A stretch of 64,000 nucleotides of DNA from JACPLA01 sp035291905 (GCA_035291905.1 DATDRF010000297.1:4400-68399); one strand, 5' to 3'; shown: positions 42,625 through 51,799, counted from the stretch's first letter. A program made the numbers and translations. Notes: a model not told the origin generated them from the letters alone.

Positions 42625-44460
42625 CTACCTCATGACTGAGACTTTGATATGTGAGGGATACTGTCGGGAGCGATAGACTCTCTGTGTTGCTTTCTGGAAA
42701 TCCGATTCCTTCGCTTTGAAGATATTCTCAACGTATTTTTGCGGATTCCGGTCAATGATGGGAAACCACGTACTCTGAACCTGCACCATGATCTTGTGTC
42801 CCTTCAAAAAGCGATAATCCTGTTGATGCAGATCGATGGTGAATTCCGTCGCCTGATCAGGGACAAGCGGCTCGGGATGCTCATAGCTCTTTCGATATCG
42901 TGCGCGAAAGACCTCATTGGCAACCATGAACTGATATCCACCCATGGAATGTTTCTTCGGGTAAGATTCGGGATACACATCGATCAACTTGACGATCCAA
43001 TCGCAATCTGTTCCGGACGTTGAAGCAAAGAGCTTTGCGACGATATCTCCTGTGATGACGACATCCTCGTTCAGCGCCTCTGTTTCCCAGCTAAGGACAT
43101 CCGGCCGAAGATGGACGAAACGCTGGTCCTGGGTGAGCCAGGTATACCACCGCGAGCCGCGGCCGTAGGTCGGCTCAATGGGCCTTGGCCTGTAGGGGAC
43201 AGGGTGCGCCGGATCCGACACATACTCGTCGTACACCTCCTCGCTACGCTCCGGAGGCGGATCAAACGAAAGCCGTCCATCCCCATGGAAATAGAGGTTC
43301 ATTTGGGTGAAATGGGTGCGCGGCGGCCACATGTCGTACGACATCCAACGGTTCATGCCTGTCTGGAATGTGTGTGCTTCCGGCATTGTAAAAGAGCCTT
43401 TATCCTTAAGGAAATAGGCAAACCAAGGGGCCTGAATGTTTGCACGGAAGTACAGACTCGGAGCGGTGCTGTCGAATTCGACGTTTCCCAGATTGTCTCC
43501 TCTTCTTCCAGACCACCCACCATGATTCCATGGACCGACGACAAGAAAATTCTTGTTCTCCGCGTCGTGTTTCTCAAGTTCTGCATAGATTTTCAGCGGG
43601 CCGTAGAAATCCTCCTGATCCCACCACCCCGCAACATTGAGAGTGGGAACCGTGACCCTGTTGAGGTGCGGAACTGCCGTCTGGTCCTTCCAGAACTGAT
43701 CATAGTCGGGGTGATTGACGTAATCGTTCCAGGTTGGAATCTTGTCGTGGAAGTATTTTGCGTTGACGTTGGACAAAGCACCCAGATTCAAATACCATTC
43801 GTATGTGTCGTACTTGTCAAAAACGAAAGCCGTATCTCCCCTGGATGCTTCGAGGGAAAACGCATACTCGAAGCCGTAGCTCAGCCGAAACGCCCCGTTG
43901 TGGTGAAAATCGTCGCCGATCCACATATCGACCGGTGAAGCCTGAGGAGAAACCGCCTTCAGCGCGGGATGCGGATCAAGCATCGACATGACGGTCAACC
44001 ATCCGTCGTAGGAAATACCCAGCTGGCCTACTCGTCCGTTGTTTCGAGGGACGTTCTTCAAGAGCCATTCAATGCTGTCATAGGTGTCGGTGCTCTCGTC
44101 AATTCCTTTGGGGTTCTTTCTTGGGTTTCTTTGCATGACAAACGTCCCCTCCGATTTGTATCGGCCCCGTATGTCCTGGAATACAAAGATGTATCTCTCT
44201 TCTGCCAACTCACGGAGGTAACCATCGAGCCGCCTTGCAGAATTGGTGACGTTATAGGGGGTGCGCAGGAGTATGAAGGGGAGCCGATCTGTTACGTCCT
44301 TTGGGGAGTAGATTTCGGTAAAGAGTCGGAACCCGTCTCTCGCTGTGATCCAGGCCTCGGTCCGGACGTACGAGTCGGAAGGATTGACCTGAGCTTGCGC
44401 GGGAAGGATGGGTGAAAAGAGAACCAGGAAAGCAGGAACAAAGACTGATCGTTTATTCAT
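42625..44460 (-). CDS. CocE/NonD (S15 X-Pro dipeptidyl-peptidase) family hydrolase
   Basis: A 611-aa exported alpha/beta hydrolase (signal peptide MNKRSVFVPAFLVLFSPILP). Motifs: QDIRGRYKSEGTF (~residues 96-108), the nucleophile in GQLGISYDGW (~residue 149), the helical cap (~195-300), a catalytic-His candidate in VGPWNHGGW (~residue 316), and a C-terminal jelly-roll domain (~430-600). Members include cocaine esterase, X-Pro dipeptidyl peptidases and glutaryl-7-ACA acylase. It is co-transcribed with the cyclase, 11 bases downstream. Substrate unknown. Confidence 0.9.
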   Translation of the reverse strand: MNKRSVFVPAFLVLFSPILPAQAQVNPSDSYVRTEAWITARDGFRLFTEIYSPKDVTDRLPFILLRTPYNVTNSARRLDGYLRELAEERYIFVFQDIRGRYKSEGTFVMQRNPRKNPKGIDESTDTYDSIEWLLKNVPRNNGRVGQLGISYDGWLTVMSMLDPHPALKAVSPQASPVDMWIGDDFHHNGAFRLSYGFEYAFSLEASRGDTAFVFDKYDTYEWYLNLGALSNVNAKYFHDKIPTWNDYVNHPDYDQFWKDQTAVPHLNRVTVPTLNVAGWWDQEDFYGPLKIYAELEKHDAENKNFLVVGPWNHGGWSGRRGDNLGNVEFDSTAPSLYFRANIQAPWFAYFLKDKGSFTMPEAHTFQTGMNRWMSYDMWPPRTHFTQMNLYFHGDGRLSFDPPPERSEEVYDEYVSDPAHPVPYRPRPIEPTYGRGSRWYTWLTQDQRFVHLRPDVLSWETEALNEDVVITGDIVAKLFASTSGTDCDWIVKLIDVYPESYPKKHSMGGYQFMVANEVFRARYRKSYEHPEPLVPDQATEFTIDLHQQDYRFLKGHKIMVQVQSTWFPIIDRNPQKYVENIFKAKESDFQKATQRVYRSRQYPSHIKVSVMR

Positions 44461-44482
44461 GAAAACTCCATCGGTTATGAGG

Positions 44483-44641
44483 ATCAGAAGCCAGAGATCA
44501 GAGATCAGAAGTCACTGATCAGAGGTCAGATGTCAGAGATCAGAGGTCAGAGGTCAGAGATCAGAGGTCAGATGTCAGAGATCAGAGATCAGAGGTCAAA
44601 GGCCAAATCAAAAAATCAATAAATCAATGAATCATTAAATC
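44483..44641. repeat. Degenerate heptamer tandem repeat (AGAGRTC type)
   Basis: About 18 units of seven bases, mainly AGAGGTC, AGAGATC and AGATGTC, grading into AT-rich units (AAATCAA, ATAAATC). The 7-base period makes it a short tandem repeat tract (STRR-like) between the S15 peptidase and M50-like genes. Confidence 0.8.
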
Positions 44642-44651
44642 AGAAATCCGG

Positions 44652-45395
44652 CTAGAGGCCTTCGAACGTGTTCTTTCCATTCTCCTCCTTTGGAGAAGGT
44701 GAAGGTGGCGCTTGAGACCTTTGTTGGACCACGGTGGTGGATCGATTGAATGACGGGACAATCCGGGACTCTTCTTTATCGTCAGGAATTTTGTAAGCGA
44801 CCGGATGCAGAAAACGATGAATGGCAAAATAAATGCCGCCGCCAATGGCAACAATACTTACGAGCAATCCAAGAAAGTAGAAGATATCAGCAACTGTGCC
44901 GGCAGAGTCAAGCATCTCCCACTTCCGAAAGAGATTCCACCAATCGTGCCGCGATTTGTGGCCGCCGAGCAAAGGAAGGAGACGTAAAGGGGCGTCGCGC
45001 ATGTACAGACTCACATCCATCATGTTTGTCCCGACCCAGAAGAGGGCGAACGGCGCGATAAAGTGAGAGCGCTTTCGGATTGCGATAATGCAAGAGATGA
45101 GAGGGAAGGCGATCTGCCAGAAGGACCCCCCCAGAATGTTTAACGTCTCCCCAAAGAACATGAAAAGAAAATGGCCCCCCTCATGAATGAAAAGAAAGAT
45201 GGTGCGGAGGGCGAAGAGGAGAAACGGCCATGGTCTTGCAGGCAATGCCACTTCATAGAAGACGTCCGCGGCCTGGATCAGATAAACTGTCAGAATGAGG
45301 TAAACGAAGGACTTGAGACCCAGTGGTATCCAACGTTCAAGCGGATCCATCCGATGAGCCGGCCGCAGTGGAGAACGGACAGGTGAGGTAGTCAT
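44652..45395 (-). CDS. Integral membrane protein with HExxH motif (M50-like)
   Basis: A 247-aa polytopic membrane protein, about five to six helices. An HEGGH motif (FLFIHEGGHFLFMFFGE, ~residues 68-84) lies in a helix; a second conserved stretch, LPLLGGHKSRHDWWNLF, is a candidate for another metal ligand. Similar uncharacterised proteins in the Bacteroidota and Ignavibacteria have this HExxH plus HDW pattern. An M50-type intramembrane metalloprotease is the best guess, not certain. It follows the CcoI-like ATPase by 61 bases on the same strand and may be transcribed with the respiratory cluster. Confidence 0.6.
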   Translation of the reverse strand: MTTSPVRSPLRPAHRMDPLERWIPLGLKSFVYLILTVYLIQAADVFYEVALPARPWPFLLFALRTIFLFIHEGGHFLFMFFGETLNILGGSFWQIAFPLISCIIAIRKRSHFIAPFALFWVGTNMMDVSLYMRDAPLRLLPLLGGHKSRHDWWNLFRKWEMLDSAGTVADIFYFLGLLVSIVAIGGGIYFAIHRFLHPVAYKIPDDKEESRIVPSFNRSTTVVQQRSQAPPSPSPKEENGKNTFEGL

Positions 45396-45456
45396 TTGTT
45401 GAGAACGTACTCCACCTTGCAGAGAAAGTCAATCTTTCCTGCCGAGGCTCGGGCGG

Positions 45457-47559
45457 TCAGTCAGGAATGTGGTTGAGCACAATTGAGGCTAACCGGCGGG
45501 AGTGGACAACGATAAACACGCTGCTGAGGACCATAGCAGCGGCGGCAAGGATCGGCTGAAGGAGGCCCGAAACCGCGAGTGCAATTCCCACTGCATTGTA
45601 GCCAAATGCCCAGAGAAGATTCCACCGAATCACACCGAGCGTCCGGCGGGCATAGCGAATCAGCCACGGAATCTTTTCCAAATGATCTCCCAGGATCGTG
45701 ACGTCGGCGCTCTCTTTGGCGATGTCGGTTCCAGATCCGAGCGTGATCCCGACATCCGCAGCTGAAAGGGCCGGGGCGTCGTTGATTCCGTCACCCACCA
45801 TCACAGTGACCCCCCCAAGCTTCAACTGATGAATAATTTCAAGTTTGTCCTGGGGCAGGAGTTTCCCGTATACATGCTCAATCGAGAGCGCCTCTGCAAT
45901 GGACCGGGTGATCGTTCGGGAATCGCCCGAGAGGATATGTGTTTCAATCCCTTTATCCCTTAACTCCCCGATGGTCTCTTTCGCGTATCGCCTCAACGTA
46001 TCATTGAAGATTATCGATCCCTGCACCGTGCCGTCCCATCCTGCATACATGACCGTTGCCGACCGTTCGTCGCTTTGTTTCAGATTGTCGGGATTGACGT
46101 CAAAAAGCTCCGCACTTCCCGCTTGCACCATCACCCATCGTCCTCGAATATTGACCTCACCTTTGATGCCGAGTCCCGGCAGGACAGAGACGTTTCGGAC
46201 GTCGTACGCAGGTACTTGATCGCTCTTTGCGCGCGCAGTAACGGCCCTTCCCAGCGGGTGCTCCGAATTCCGTTCGAGAGATGCCACGATACCGAGGAAT
46301 TCCTTTTCCGGCAATCGGGTGTGCAGCTCCCAGAGACGCGGCTCTCCTTTTGTGAGAGTCCCGGTTTTGTCGAACACAACATGTCTGCTGTCGGCGAGCT
46401 TCTCGAATATGGCCGATGAGCGGATAAGGAGTCCTTCTTCCGCCGCGCGGCCGAGTGCAATAGCACTTGCGAGCGGAGTCCCTATTCCCAATGCGCACGG
46501 ACAGGCAACGACCAGAACGGTCAACGCATGCAGCAATGCCGTGTCCGCATTTGAGGCAGGCAGCCATCCGATGAACGTCAAAACAGAAAGAACCATGACC
46601 ACCGGAATGAAAATCCCCGCAATTCTGTCAACAGATTGTTGGATCGGAGATCGGGACCGTTGGGCCTCTTCCATGAGCCGGACAATATGAGCATGAACGG
46701 TTTCGGCGGCCGGAGCGGTCACCTGAGCCACGATCACCCCCTCCTGATTCATGGTCGCGGCATAAACCGAATCTCCGGGTCTTTTTGTGAGAGGCGTCGA
46801 TTCACCCGTCAAAGTTGCCTCATCGACGCTCGTTGTCCCTTCGAGAACGATACCATCGAGCGGAATTCGTTCTCCGGCCAGAACCTTGATGTGGTCGCCC
46901 GGCTGAACATCCTTTGATCCGACAAACTGCTCATCCTTCCCGACGAGCTTTCTGACCCTATCGGGCTGGAGATCGATGAGCTTTCTGATTGCAGCCGATG
47001 TGCGGATCTTCGCGTTCGCCTCCAGGTAGCGCCCGGCGGTCACCAGGACGAGTGTCATGGTGGCAGTGTCAAAATAAATCGCATGGCCGCCGGAAAAAAC
47101 CTGGTAAGTTGAGAAGACAAATGCGGCAAACGATCCGAGAGCAATGAGACTGTCCATCGAGAGCCGCCATGAACGGAATTCGCGTGCAGCGGCCTGCAGG
47201 TAGGGCCATCCTACAATGAAGAGAACGGGAAGGGAAAGAACGAAAATCAGTTTCTCGATCCATGGGAGTGCTTCCGGCTCCATCCCGATCGCAATCCATT
47301 GCTGATCGTACAGGGCCCAGCTCAGGGCCATGACGTTCATGGAAAGAAACGCGGAAAATCCAAGCCGGGCGAGGAAGAGTCCGGCCGTTCCGGTCTCTCC
47401 CGGTTGCCCGAGCACCGAATGCGTGAACGAACAACCGTAGCAGCAGAAATGGAGTTTTACATCATCCCGAATGGAAACAACGCCGCCGCGGCCGTACGGG
47501 AGGCCGCACTGGTCGCAGGTCTGGAGAGTCGTGTTCCTGGATTGCCGGGAGGGTGCCAT
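45457..47559 (-). CDS. Copper-type P1B ATPase (CcoI/FixI-like) without an HMA domain
   Basis: A 700-aa heavy-metal P-type ATPase. The N-terminus carries a CxxC zinc-ribbon-like segment (TCDQCGLPYG) followed by FCCYGCSFTH, a pattern typical of CcoI/FixI-type ATPases. The membrane metal site is CPCALGIGTP (~353), phosphorylation Asp in DKTGTLTKG (~400), the P1B His-Pro in SEHPLGRAV, and GDGINDAPA in the hinge. The N-terminal GMxCxxC HMA domain seen in many homologues is missing. Its position directly after actF in the oxidase/ACIII cluster points to copper export for cytochrome oxidase maturation. CcoI-like identity is inferred from context and the CCxGC module. Confidence 0.85.
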   Translation of the reverse strand: MAPSRQSRNTTLQTCDQCGLPYGRGGVVSIRDDVKLHFCCYGCSFTHSVLGQPGETGTAGLFLARLGFSAFLSMNVMALSWALYDQQWIAIGMEPEALPWIEKLIFVLSLPVLFIVGWPYLQAAAREFRSWRLSMDSLIALGSFAAFVFSTYQVFSGGHAIYFDTATMTLVLVTAGRYLEANAKIRTSAAIRKLIDLQPDRVRKLVGKDEQFVGSKDVQPGDHIKVLAGERIPLDGIVLEGTTSVDEATLTGESTPLTKRPGDSVYAATMNQEGVIVAQVTAPAAETVHAHIVRLMEEAQRSRSPIQQSVDRIAGIFIPVVMVLSVLTFIGWLPASNADTALLHALTVLVVACPCALGIGTPLASAIALGRAAEEGLLIRSSAIFEKLADSRHVVFDKTGTLTKGEPRLWELHTRLPEKEFLGIVASLERNSEHPLGRAVTARAKSDQVPAYDVRNVSVLPGLGIKGEVNIRGRWVMVQAGSAELFDVNPDNLKQSDERSATVMYAGWDGTVQGSIIFNDTLRRYAKETIGELRDKGIETHILSGDSRTITRSIAEALSIEHVYGKLLPQDKLEIIHQLKLGGVTVMVGDGINDAPALSAADVGITLGSGTDIAKESADVTILGDHLEKIPWLIRYARRTLGVIRWNLLWAFGYNAVGIALAVSGLLQPILAAAAMVLSSVFIVVHSRRLASIVLNHIPD

Positions 47560-47571
47560 CCAAGCGGGGAA

Positions 47572-48825
47572 TTAGTGACGCTGAGATTGTGAGGGAACGG
47601 AAGGAGGAACCAACGGTACGACTCGTGCGTACCACAGCCAGCTAAGCCCGATCAGACCCAGGAATCCAAAGGTGACTCCGAGTTCCGCGATGCCGAGGGG
47701 CACGCCGTGTTGGCTCCAGACCGATGGTGCAATCTCAATGAACTGATACATCCAATTTGCTGCAAGGATGATCGACGCGATGACCAACAGGGCACGAGGT
47801 TTCTCTTTGATGCTTCTGCTCAAAAAGACCGCTATAGGGAAGAAGTAAAGAAGCAGAATAACCGTCCACTGGAAGACGGGCCACGGGGAATGATCGAACC
47901 GAAGAATGAGCCGTTCGATCTCCTCGCCGAGATTCCCGTACCAGATGGTGATGTACTGGCCCCAATAGAATCCCCCGGCAAGCATGCACAGCCCCATGAG
48001 AAGACGGCTGACGTCATAGAACTGCTTCGTCGATACATGCTCCTGGAGGTTGAAATACTTTCGGGCAAGGATTGCCACGATGATCGTGGCGGCGACGCCC
48101 GTATCGAATGCGTGAACCATGTACAGCCAGCCATAGAGACTGCTGTACCAGTGCGGATCGAGAGACATGACCACATCGAACCCGACAAACGTGTAGACCA
48201 CGCCATATGAAATAAGAACAACCGGGACAAACGTTGAGAGCTTCGAGTTTCTCTTTTCCACCTCTGCATCATATCCCCGCCAGTCGCTTGTTAAACGATC
48301 GACCAATCCCGACACCCGCGCCTTGCCCAGTTCCTTCAGAAGCCCCAGGTCGGGACGGATAGAGACAGCAACGTACCAGAGGCTCAGAGCCGACAATACA
48401 ACGTAATAAGCCGTCACACGCGCAAAGAAGAAGGGCTCGTTCAGCCATGCCGCCTTCGCTTCGATCGGTTCCGTAATCCATGGCCAGAGAAATGTCCGGC
48501 CGAAATAGGTGACAAGGAAGAGAAGGATCGTGAGCGGAATGAAAAGGACAAATCCCTCCGCCACTTTTCGTATCGTTTCACCCCAGCGTCCGTTCGTCAA
48601 TCTGTAGGCCGCAGAAAAGACTATCCCCGCTTGTGCAAGCCCGCTCCAGAAACAGAAGTTGATGAGATACGAGATCCAGATTCTCTCGGTGGCGTAGCCG
48701 AGCAATCCGGCGACGACCGCGGCAACGCCGATCATGACGGCAATCCAGAGGCCCATGACAAGGGATCGGGGATTCTCTGCGGGAGGAGCGACAACGGACA
48801 TTTGGGCAGGGGGCTGCGTTTTCAT
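47572..48825 (-). CDS. actF: Alternative complex III subunit ActF (quinol-binding membrane subunit)
   Basis: A 417-aa inner-membrane protein with about ten helices, the ActF half of the NrfD-like quinol-oxidising module. Typical phrases: ISYLINFCFWSGLAQAGIVFSA, IGLSWLWYARVV and LPLTILL-type leader segments; the N-terminus is cytoplasmic and rich in Pro. Gene order (actE upstream, P-type ATPase downstream) supports the identity. It starts 10 bases after actE on the same transcript. ActF contributes to quinol binding and proton transfer in ACIII. Confidence 0.9.
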   Translation of the reverse strand: MKTQPPAQMSVVAPPAENPRSLVMGLWIAVMIGVAAVVAGLLGYATERIWISYLINFCFWSGLAQAGIVFSAAYRLTNGRWGETIRKVAEGFVLFIPLTILLFLVTYFGRTFLWPWITEPIEAKAAWLNEPFFFARVTAYYVVLSALSLWYVAVSIRPDLGLLKELGKARVSGLVDRLTSDWRGYDAEVEKRNSKLSTFVPVVLISYGVVYTFVGFDVVMSLDPHWYSSLYGWLYMVHAFDTGVAATIIVAILARKYFNLQEHVSTKQFYDVSRLLMGLCMLAGGFYWGQYITIWYGNLGEEIERLILRFDHSPWPVFQWTVILLLYFFPIAVFLSRSIKEKPRALLVIASIILAANWMYQFIEIAPSVWSQHGVPLGIAELGVTFGFLGLIGLSWLWYARVVPLVPPSVPSQSQRH

Positions 48826-48835
48826 CGATGAGATT

Positions 48836-49396
48836 TCATTTCTGGAGCGTTCGAAGATGGTTCACGACGAGCCATCGTTCATGGGACTTCAGGGCCTCGG
48901 AATATGAAGGCATGATCAAACGGCCATGGCGGACCACATAGTAAATATATCCGTCGGGAACGCGACGATATTTTTGGCTTGTCAGATCCGGCGGAACCTG
49001 AAACTTGGCGGCGACAAGTCCATCTCCTCTTGCTCCCAGGCCGTGACACGGAGAGCAGTAGGTTTCAAAGAGAAACTTGGCAGAATCGGCATTCAAAGCA
49101 GTGAGCCGGACGGGATTCACAAGCCGTGTTGCGGAAACAGAGTCGCGTATCGGCAGTTCGTAGCCGCTCACCGGAACGGTCCCCGCAACCGGTGGCATCG
49201 GGTCTTCCTGCTTTTTGAATGAGGGCTGCATGTGCATGTCGCTGCGGTAGCGGTAGCCCCCGATTTCGCCATTGTCTGGCCCACACGACCACAGCAGCGG
49301 CAACAGAAAAAGCGATCCCAGCAAAGCACATAGATTTCGTGCAGGGGAGCGGAGGTGCAAAGGAGCAGAGGAGATATGCAATCTGGTTGAACTCAT
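48836..49396 (-). CDS. actE: Alternative complex III monoheme cytochrome c, ActE
   Basis: A 186-aa predicted lipoprotein (hydrophobic LCALLGSLFLLPLLWSC, Cys ~38). One c-type heme site, CSPCHGLGARGDG (~residues 112-124), with an axial Met in MPSYSEAL. Monoheme ActE carries electrons toward the oxidase. Its N-terminus is longer than usual: the first ~20 residues (SSTRLHISSAPLHLRSP) come from sequence that is part of the inverted repeat flanking the S23-family gene upstream, whose stop overlaps this start (ATGA). The native start may therefore have been altered by that insertion. Confidence 0.85.
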   Translation of the reverse strand: MSSTRLHISSAPLHLRSPARNLCALLGSLFLLPLLWSCGPDNGEIGGYRYRSDMHMQPSFKKQEDPMPPVAGTVPVSGYELPIRDSVSATRLVNPVRLTALNADSAKFLFETYCSPCHGLGARGDGLVAAKFQVPPDLTSQKYRRVPDGYIYYVVRHGRLIMPSYSEALKSHERWLVVNHLRTLQK

Positions 49397-49847
49397 ATCC
49401 TATGATCTCTGAGTAGCAGCCACGGTTCGGGGCGAATAATCATCATCACGATTTTCCCAAGGATCTGATTGTACTTCTTTTTTTGTGCGACATGTCTTTC
49501 TGCGTCGAGGTACCCACAACGAGCAGCAAAATCAAGCCATGTCTGAGTTTCTGCTGCTTCAGTTTCAGCATCATTGAGTTTGCTCAAGAAGGCAGCTTCA
49601 TATCGACGTTTTCTCCAAGCCTCTGTCAGATTTGCACATACCGACCTCGAGGATCGGCGGATCTGGTCTGTCAACGAATACGTTTCCTCTTTCGGAAAAC
49701 GCCTTGTCATTTCAAAGATCTCCATTGCAGCCTCAAAGGCAATCTGATAAACTTCGAGCTGCTCATGGCTTTGAATATGTTTCCTTTCCATTTTGTCCCC
49801 CCAAAAGTTAAGTTTTCTTTCCCCCTTCTCCTCAGCGCCTCTGCTCC
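49362..49847. repeat. S23-family cassette A with inverted-repeat ends
   Basis: Left end GGAGCAGAGG (49362-49371) and right end CCTCTGCTCC (49838-49847) are perfect 10-bp inverted repeats; longer similarity (8-base units AGGAGCAG, AGGCGCTG, AGGAGAAG) surrounds both. The cassette holds one four-helix-bundle gene and contributes codons to both neighbours (end of actD, start of actE). Confidence 0.55.
49393..49791 (-). CDS. Four-helix-bundle protein, S23/23S-rRNA intervening-sequence family (copy A)
   Basis: A 132-aa helical protein of the S23/IVS family (TIGR02436-like), recognised by SLTDQIRRSSRSVCANLTEAW and the QTWLDFA segment. The family is named for genes inside 23S rRNA intervening sequences and is related in fold to the Avd accessory protein of diversity-generating retroelements; it is not a ribosomal protein. 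No rRNA is present here. The ATG lies five bases after a GGGGGG tract. The stop overlaps the actE start. It is about 60% identical by eye to copy C in the central region and less so to copy B. The insertion splits actD from actE. Confidence 0.9.
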   Translation of the reverse strand: MERKHIQSHEQLEVYQIAFEAAMEIFEMTRRFPKEETYSLTDQIRRSSRSVCANLTEAWRKRRYEAAFLSKLNDAETEAAETQTWLDFAARCGYLDAERHVAQKKKYNQILGKIVMMIIRPEPWLLLRDHRI

Positions 49848-50368
49848 TCTTCTCTGGAGTCCTCCTTGATCTCCACCGCTCCCACCCTTTTCATCTTCTT
49901 TCCCCAATCCTTCAATATTTCCTCGCTTCCAAAAACCTGAATCCCATAATGATCGCTCGAGAGACGCTCGTCATATGCGGCTGCCAGACGCAACCGAGGA
50001 AGCCGTGCATTGATGAGAAAGCCGATCATCGTTGCGATGGAGCCGAAGAGAATGGTGAGAATGTAGGCGATAACGCCGAACGGCGGAATGGAGATTAACG
50101 GCTTCCCGCCGACGATCAAAGGATAGTTCAGCACGGAGCCGATTGTCAGTGCCCAGCCGGTGCAGAATCCGAGTATCGCGCCGGTCAACGTGAACACTCT
50201 CACGGGGCTCTTTGGCCGATGGAGAGCATACTCGATGTCGTGGTGAGGGACTGGAGCGTACACGAGGAAATTCTCGAACTTTGCTCCTTTAAGCTCGCTG
50301 ATTCCCTTTAAAAGAAGATCCATCGCTGGAAAGACAGCAAGGATATTTGGGCCGGTGTGCTTGGACAT
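49832..50368 (-). CDS. actD: Alternative complex III subunit ActD (DUF3341)
   Basis: A 178-aa membrane protein with two helices (~residues 60-85 and 98-120) and a soluble N-terminal DUF3341 domain (ILAVFPAMDLLLKGISELK). Typical ActD: the phrases FENFLVYAPVPHHDIE, TGAILGFCTGWALTI and FGVIAYILTILFG. The final residues (EDSREEEQRR) are encoded by the octamer repeat that flanks cassette A. Upstream of the start is a heptamer tract. Role: a membrane scaffold of ACIII. Confidence 0.9.
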   Translation of the reverse strand: MSKHTGPNILAVFPAMDLLLKGISELKGAKFENFLVYAPVPHHDIEYALHRPKSPVRVFTLTGAILGFCTGWALTIGSVLNYPLIVGGKPLISIPPFGVIAYILTILFGSIATMIGFLINARLPRLRLAAAYDERLSSDHYGIQVFGSEEILKDWGKKMKRVGAVEIKEDSREEEQRR

Positions 50369-50379
50369 TTGGAGAACCG

Positions 50380-50435
50380 AGAAGCTAGAAGTTAGAATTT
50401 AGAATCAAGAATACAGAATCCAGAAGTCAGAAACC
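50380..50435. repeat. Degenerate heptamer tandem repeat (NAGAATN type)
   Basis: Seven or more 7-base units: TAGAAGT, TAGAATT, TAGAATC, AAGAATA, CAGAATC, CAGAAGT, CAGAAAC. Lies between actD and actC, next to the octamer repeat at 50446-50474. Confidence 0.75.
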
Positions 50436-50445
50436 AATACCCCCC

Positions 50446-50474
50446 GATGCACCGTTGCGCCGTCGCCCCGATGC
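50446..50474. repeat. 29-bp solo copy of the cassette C end repeat
   Basis: GATGCACCGTTGCGCCGTCG followed by CCCCGATGC matches 60116-60144 at 27 of 29 bases. It ends on the first base of the actC stop codon. No S23 gene adjoins it, so it resembles a solo end left by, or waiting for, an insertion. Confidence 0.7.
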
Positions 50475-51793
50475 TATCCCTTCCCGCTCTTCGGCGGCTC
50501 AAGTTGCTCCTTCACTTCCCACATTGAGACGACGGGAAGCGTTTTCGAAAAGATCGCGAACAAGAAAAAGAACCATGAGAAACTTCCAACCACAATCCCC
50601 ATTTCCGAGAACGTCAACTCCGGAAGTCCCCACATGAAGGGGATGTACTCGTGAGCAAGAGACGTTGTGATAATGACGAATCGCTCAAAGAACATTCCGA
50701 TGGTCACTGCAACCGAAACGAATACCAGGAGCGGAATGCTTCGGCGAAATCGCTTTACCCAGAACAGCTGCGGGATGACGAGGTTGCAGACGAACAGTGA
50801 CCAGAATGCCCACCAGTAATCGCCGAACGCTCGATACGACATGATTGCCTGCTCCCACGGGTTGTGGCTGTACCAGGCGACAAAGACCTCAATCAGGTAG
50901 GCAAACCCGACGATACTTGCGGTAAACAACAAGAACTTTGCAAGGCTTTCCAGATGATGATCGGTGATATAGGCCTGCAGCCGGAACGCATTGCGCATCG
51001 GTATGAGAAGAAGGATGACCATAGCGAGGCCGGAATGAATAGCTCCGGCGACAAAATACGGCGCAAAGATCGTGCTGTGCCATCCGGGCACAAGGCTCAT
51101 GGCGAAATCCCACGAAACAATGCTATGAACCGAAATGACCAGCGGCGTTGCAAGGGCAGCCAGAAACACATATGCCGCGGTATAATGACGCCATTGGTTA
51201 TCAGTACCCTGCCATCCTTGGGCGATAAAACCGTAGAGTTTTTTTCTCCAGCCTCGTGCTTTGTCGCGAATGATTGCCACGTCGGGTACCATCCCTGTAA
51301 GAAAGAAAATTGAACTTGCCGTCAAGTAGGTCGAGATGGCGAAGACGTCCCAAATGAGGGGGGACCGGAAATTCGGGAACAGATCACCCATTTGCGGATA
51401 GGGGAGGGTCCAATAGAAAACCCAGACGCGGCCGAGATGAATAAGAGGGAAGAGGCCGGCGGTGGCGAGGCCAAACACCGTTACGGCTTCCGCGCTGCGA
51501 TACACCGACGAACGCCATTTCACGCGGAAAAGAAACAGAATTGCCGAAATCAGTGTCCCGGAGTGTGCAATACCGACCCAGAAGACAAAGGTTGTAATAT
51601 AGAGATACCATCCGACGGGATTATTCTTCCCCGCCACTCCGATGCCGGTCATGATCTGATGCAGCCACGAGCCCGCCCCCCATGCAACTCCCAATCCCAG
51701 GACCCCCACGAGCACGTAATACCACTTCTTGGGCCTGTTCAGCGTCTGGGTCAGATCGAGATCTGTTTTGGTATATGACAGTTCGTAAGGCAT
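50474..51793 (-). CDS. actC: Alternative complex III subunit ActC (NrfD-like)
   Basis: A 439-aa inner-membrane protein with ten helices, the NrfD/PsrC-like quinol-oxidising subunit. Phrases such as WLHQIMTGIGVAGKNNPVGW, LISAILFLFR, TLPYPQMGDLFPNFRSPLIW and SWDFAMSLVPGWHSTIFAP are typical of ActC. It starts 6 bases after the SulP gene and is followed by the repeat tract that separates it from actD. Electrons from menaquinol pass to the FeS subunit ActB. Confidence 0.93.
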   Translation of the reverse strand: MPYELSYTKTDLDLTQTLNRPKKWYYVLVGVLGLGVAWGAGSWLHQIMTGIGVAGKNNPVGWYLYITTFVFWVGIAHSGTLISAILFLFRVKWRSSVYRSAEAVTVFGLATAGLFPLIHLGRVWVFYWTLPYPQMGDLFPNFRSPLIWDVFAISTYLTASSIFFLTGMVPDVAIIRDKARGWRKKLYGFIAQGWQGTDNQWRHYTAAYVFLAALATPLVISVHSIVSWDFAMSLVPGWHSTIFAPYFVAGAIHSGLAMVILLLIPMRNAFRLQAYITDHHLESLAKFLLFTASIVGFAYLIEVFVAWYSHNPWEQAIMSYRAFGDYWWAFWSLFVCNLVIPQLFWVKRFRRSIPLLVFVSVAVTIGMFFERFVIITTSLAHEYIPFMWGLPELTFSEMGIVVGSFSWFFFLFAIFSKTLPVVSMWEVKEQLEPPKSGKG

Positions 51794-51799
51794 GGTCGT

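Noticed and set aside
44483..44641. CRISPR array
   Set aside because: The repeat period is seven bases, there are no spacers and no cas genes are nearby.
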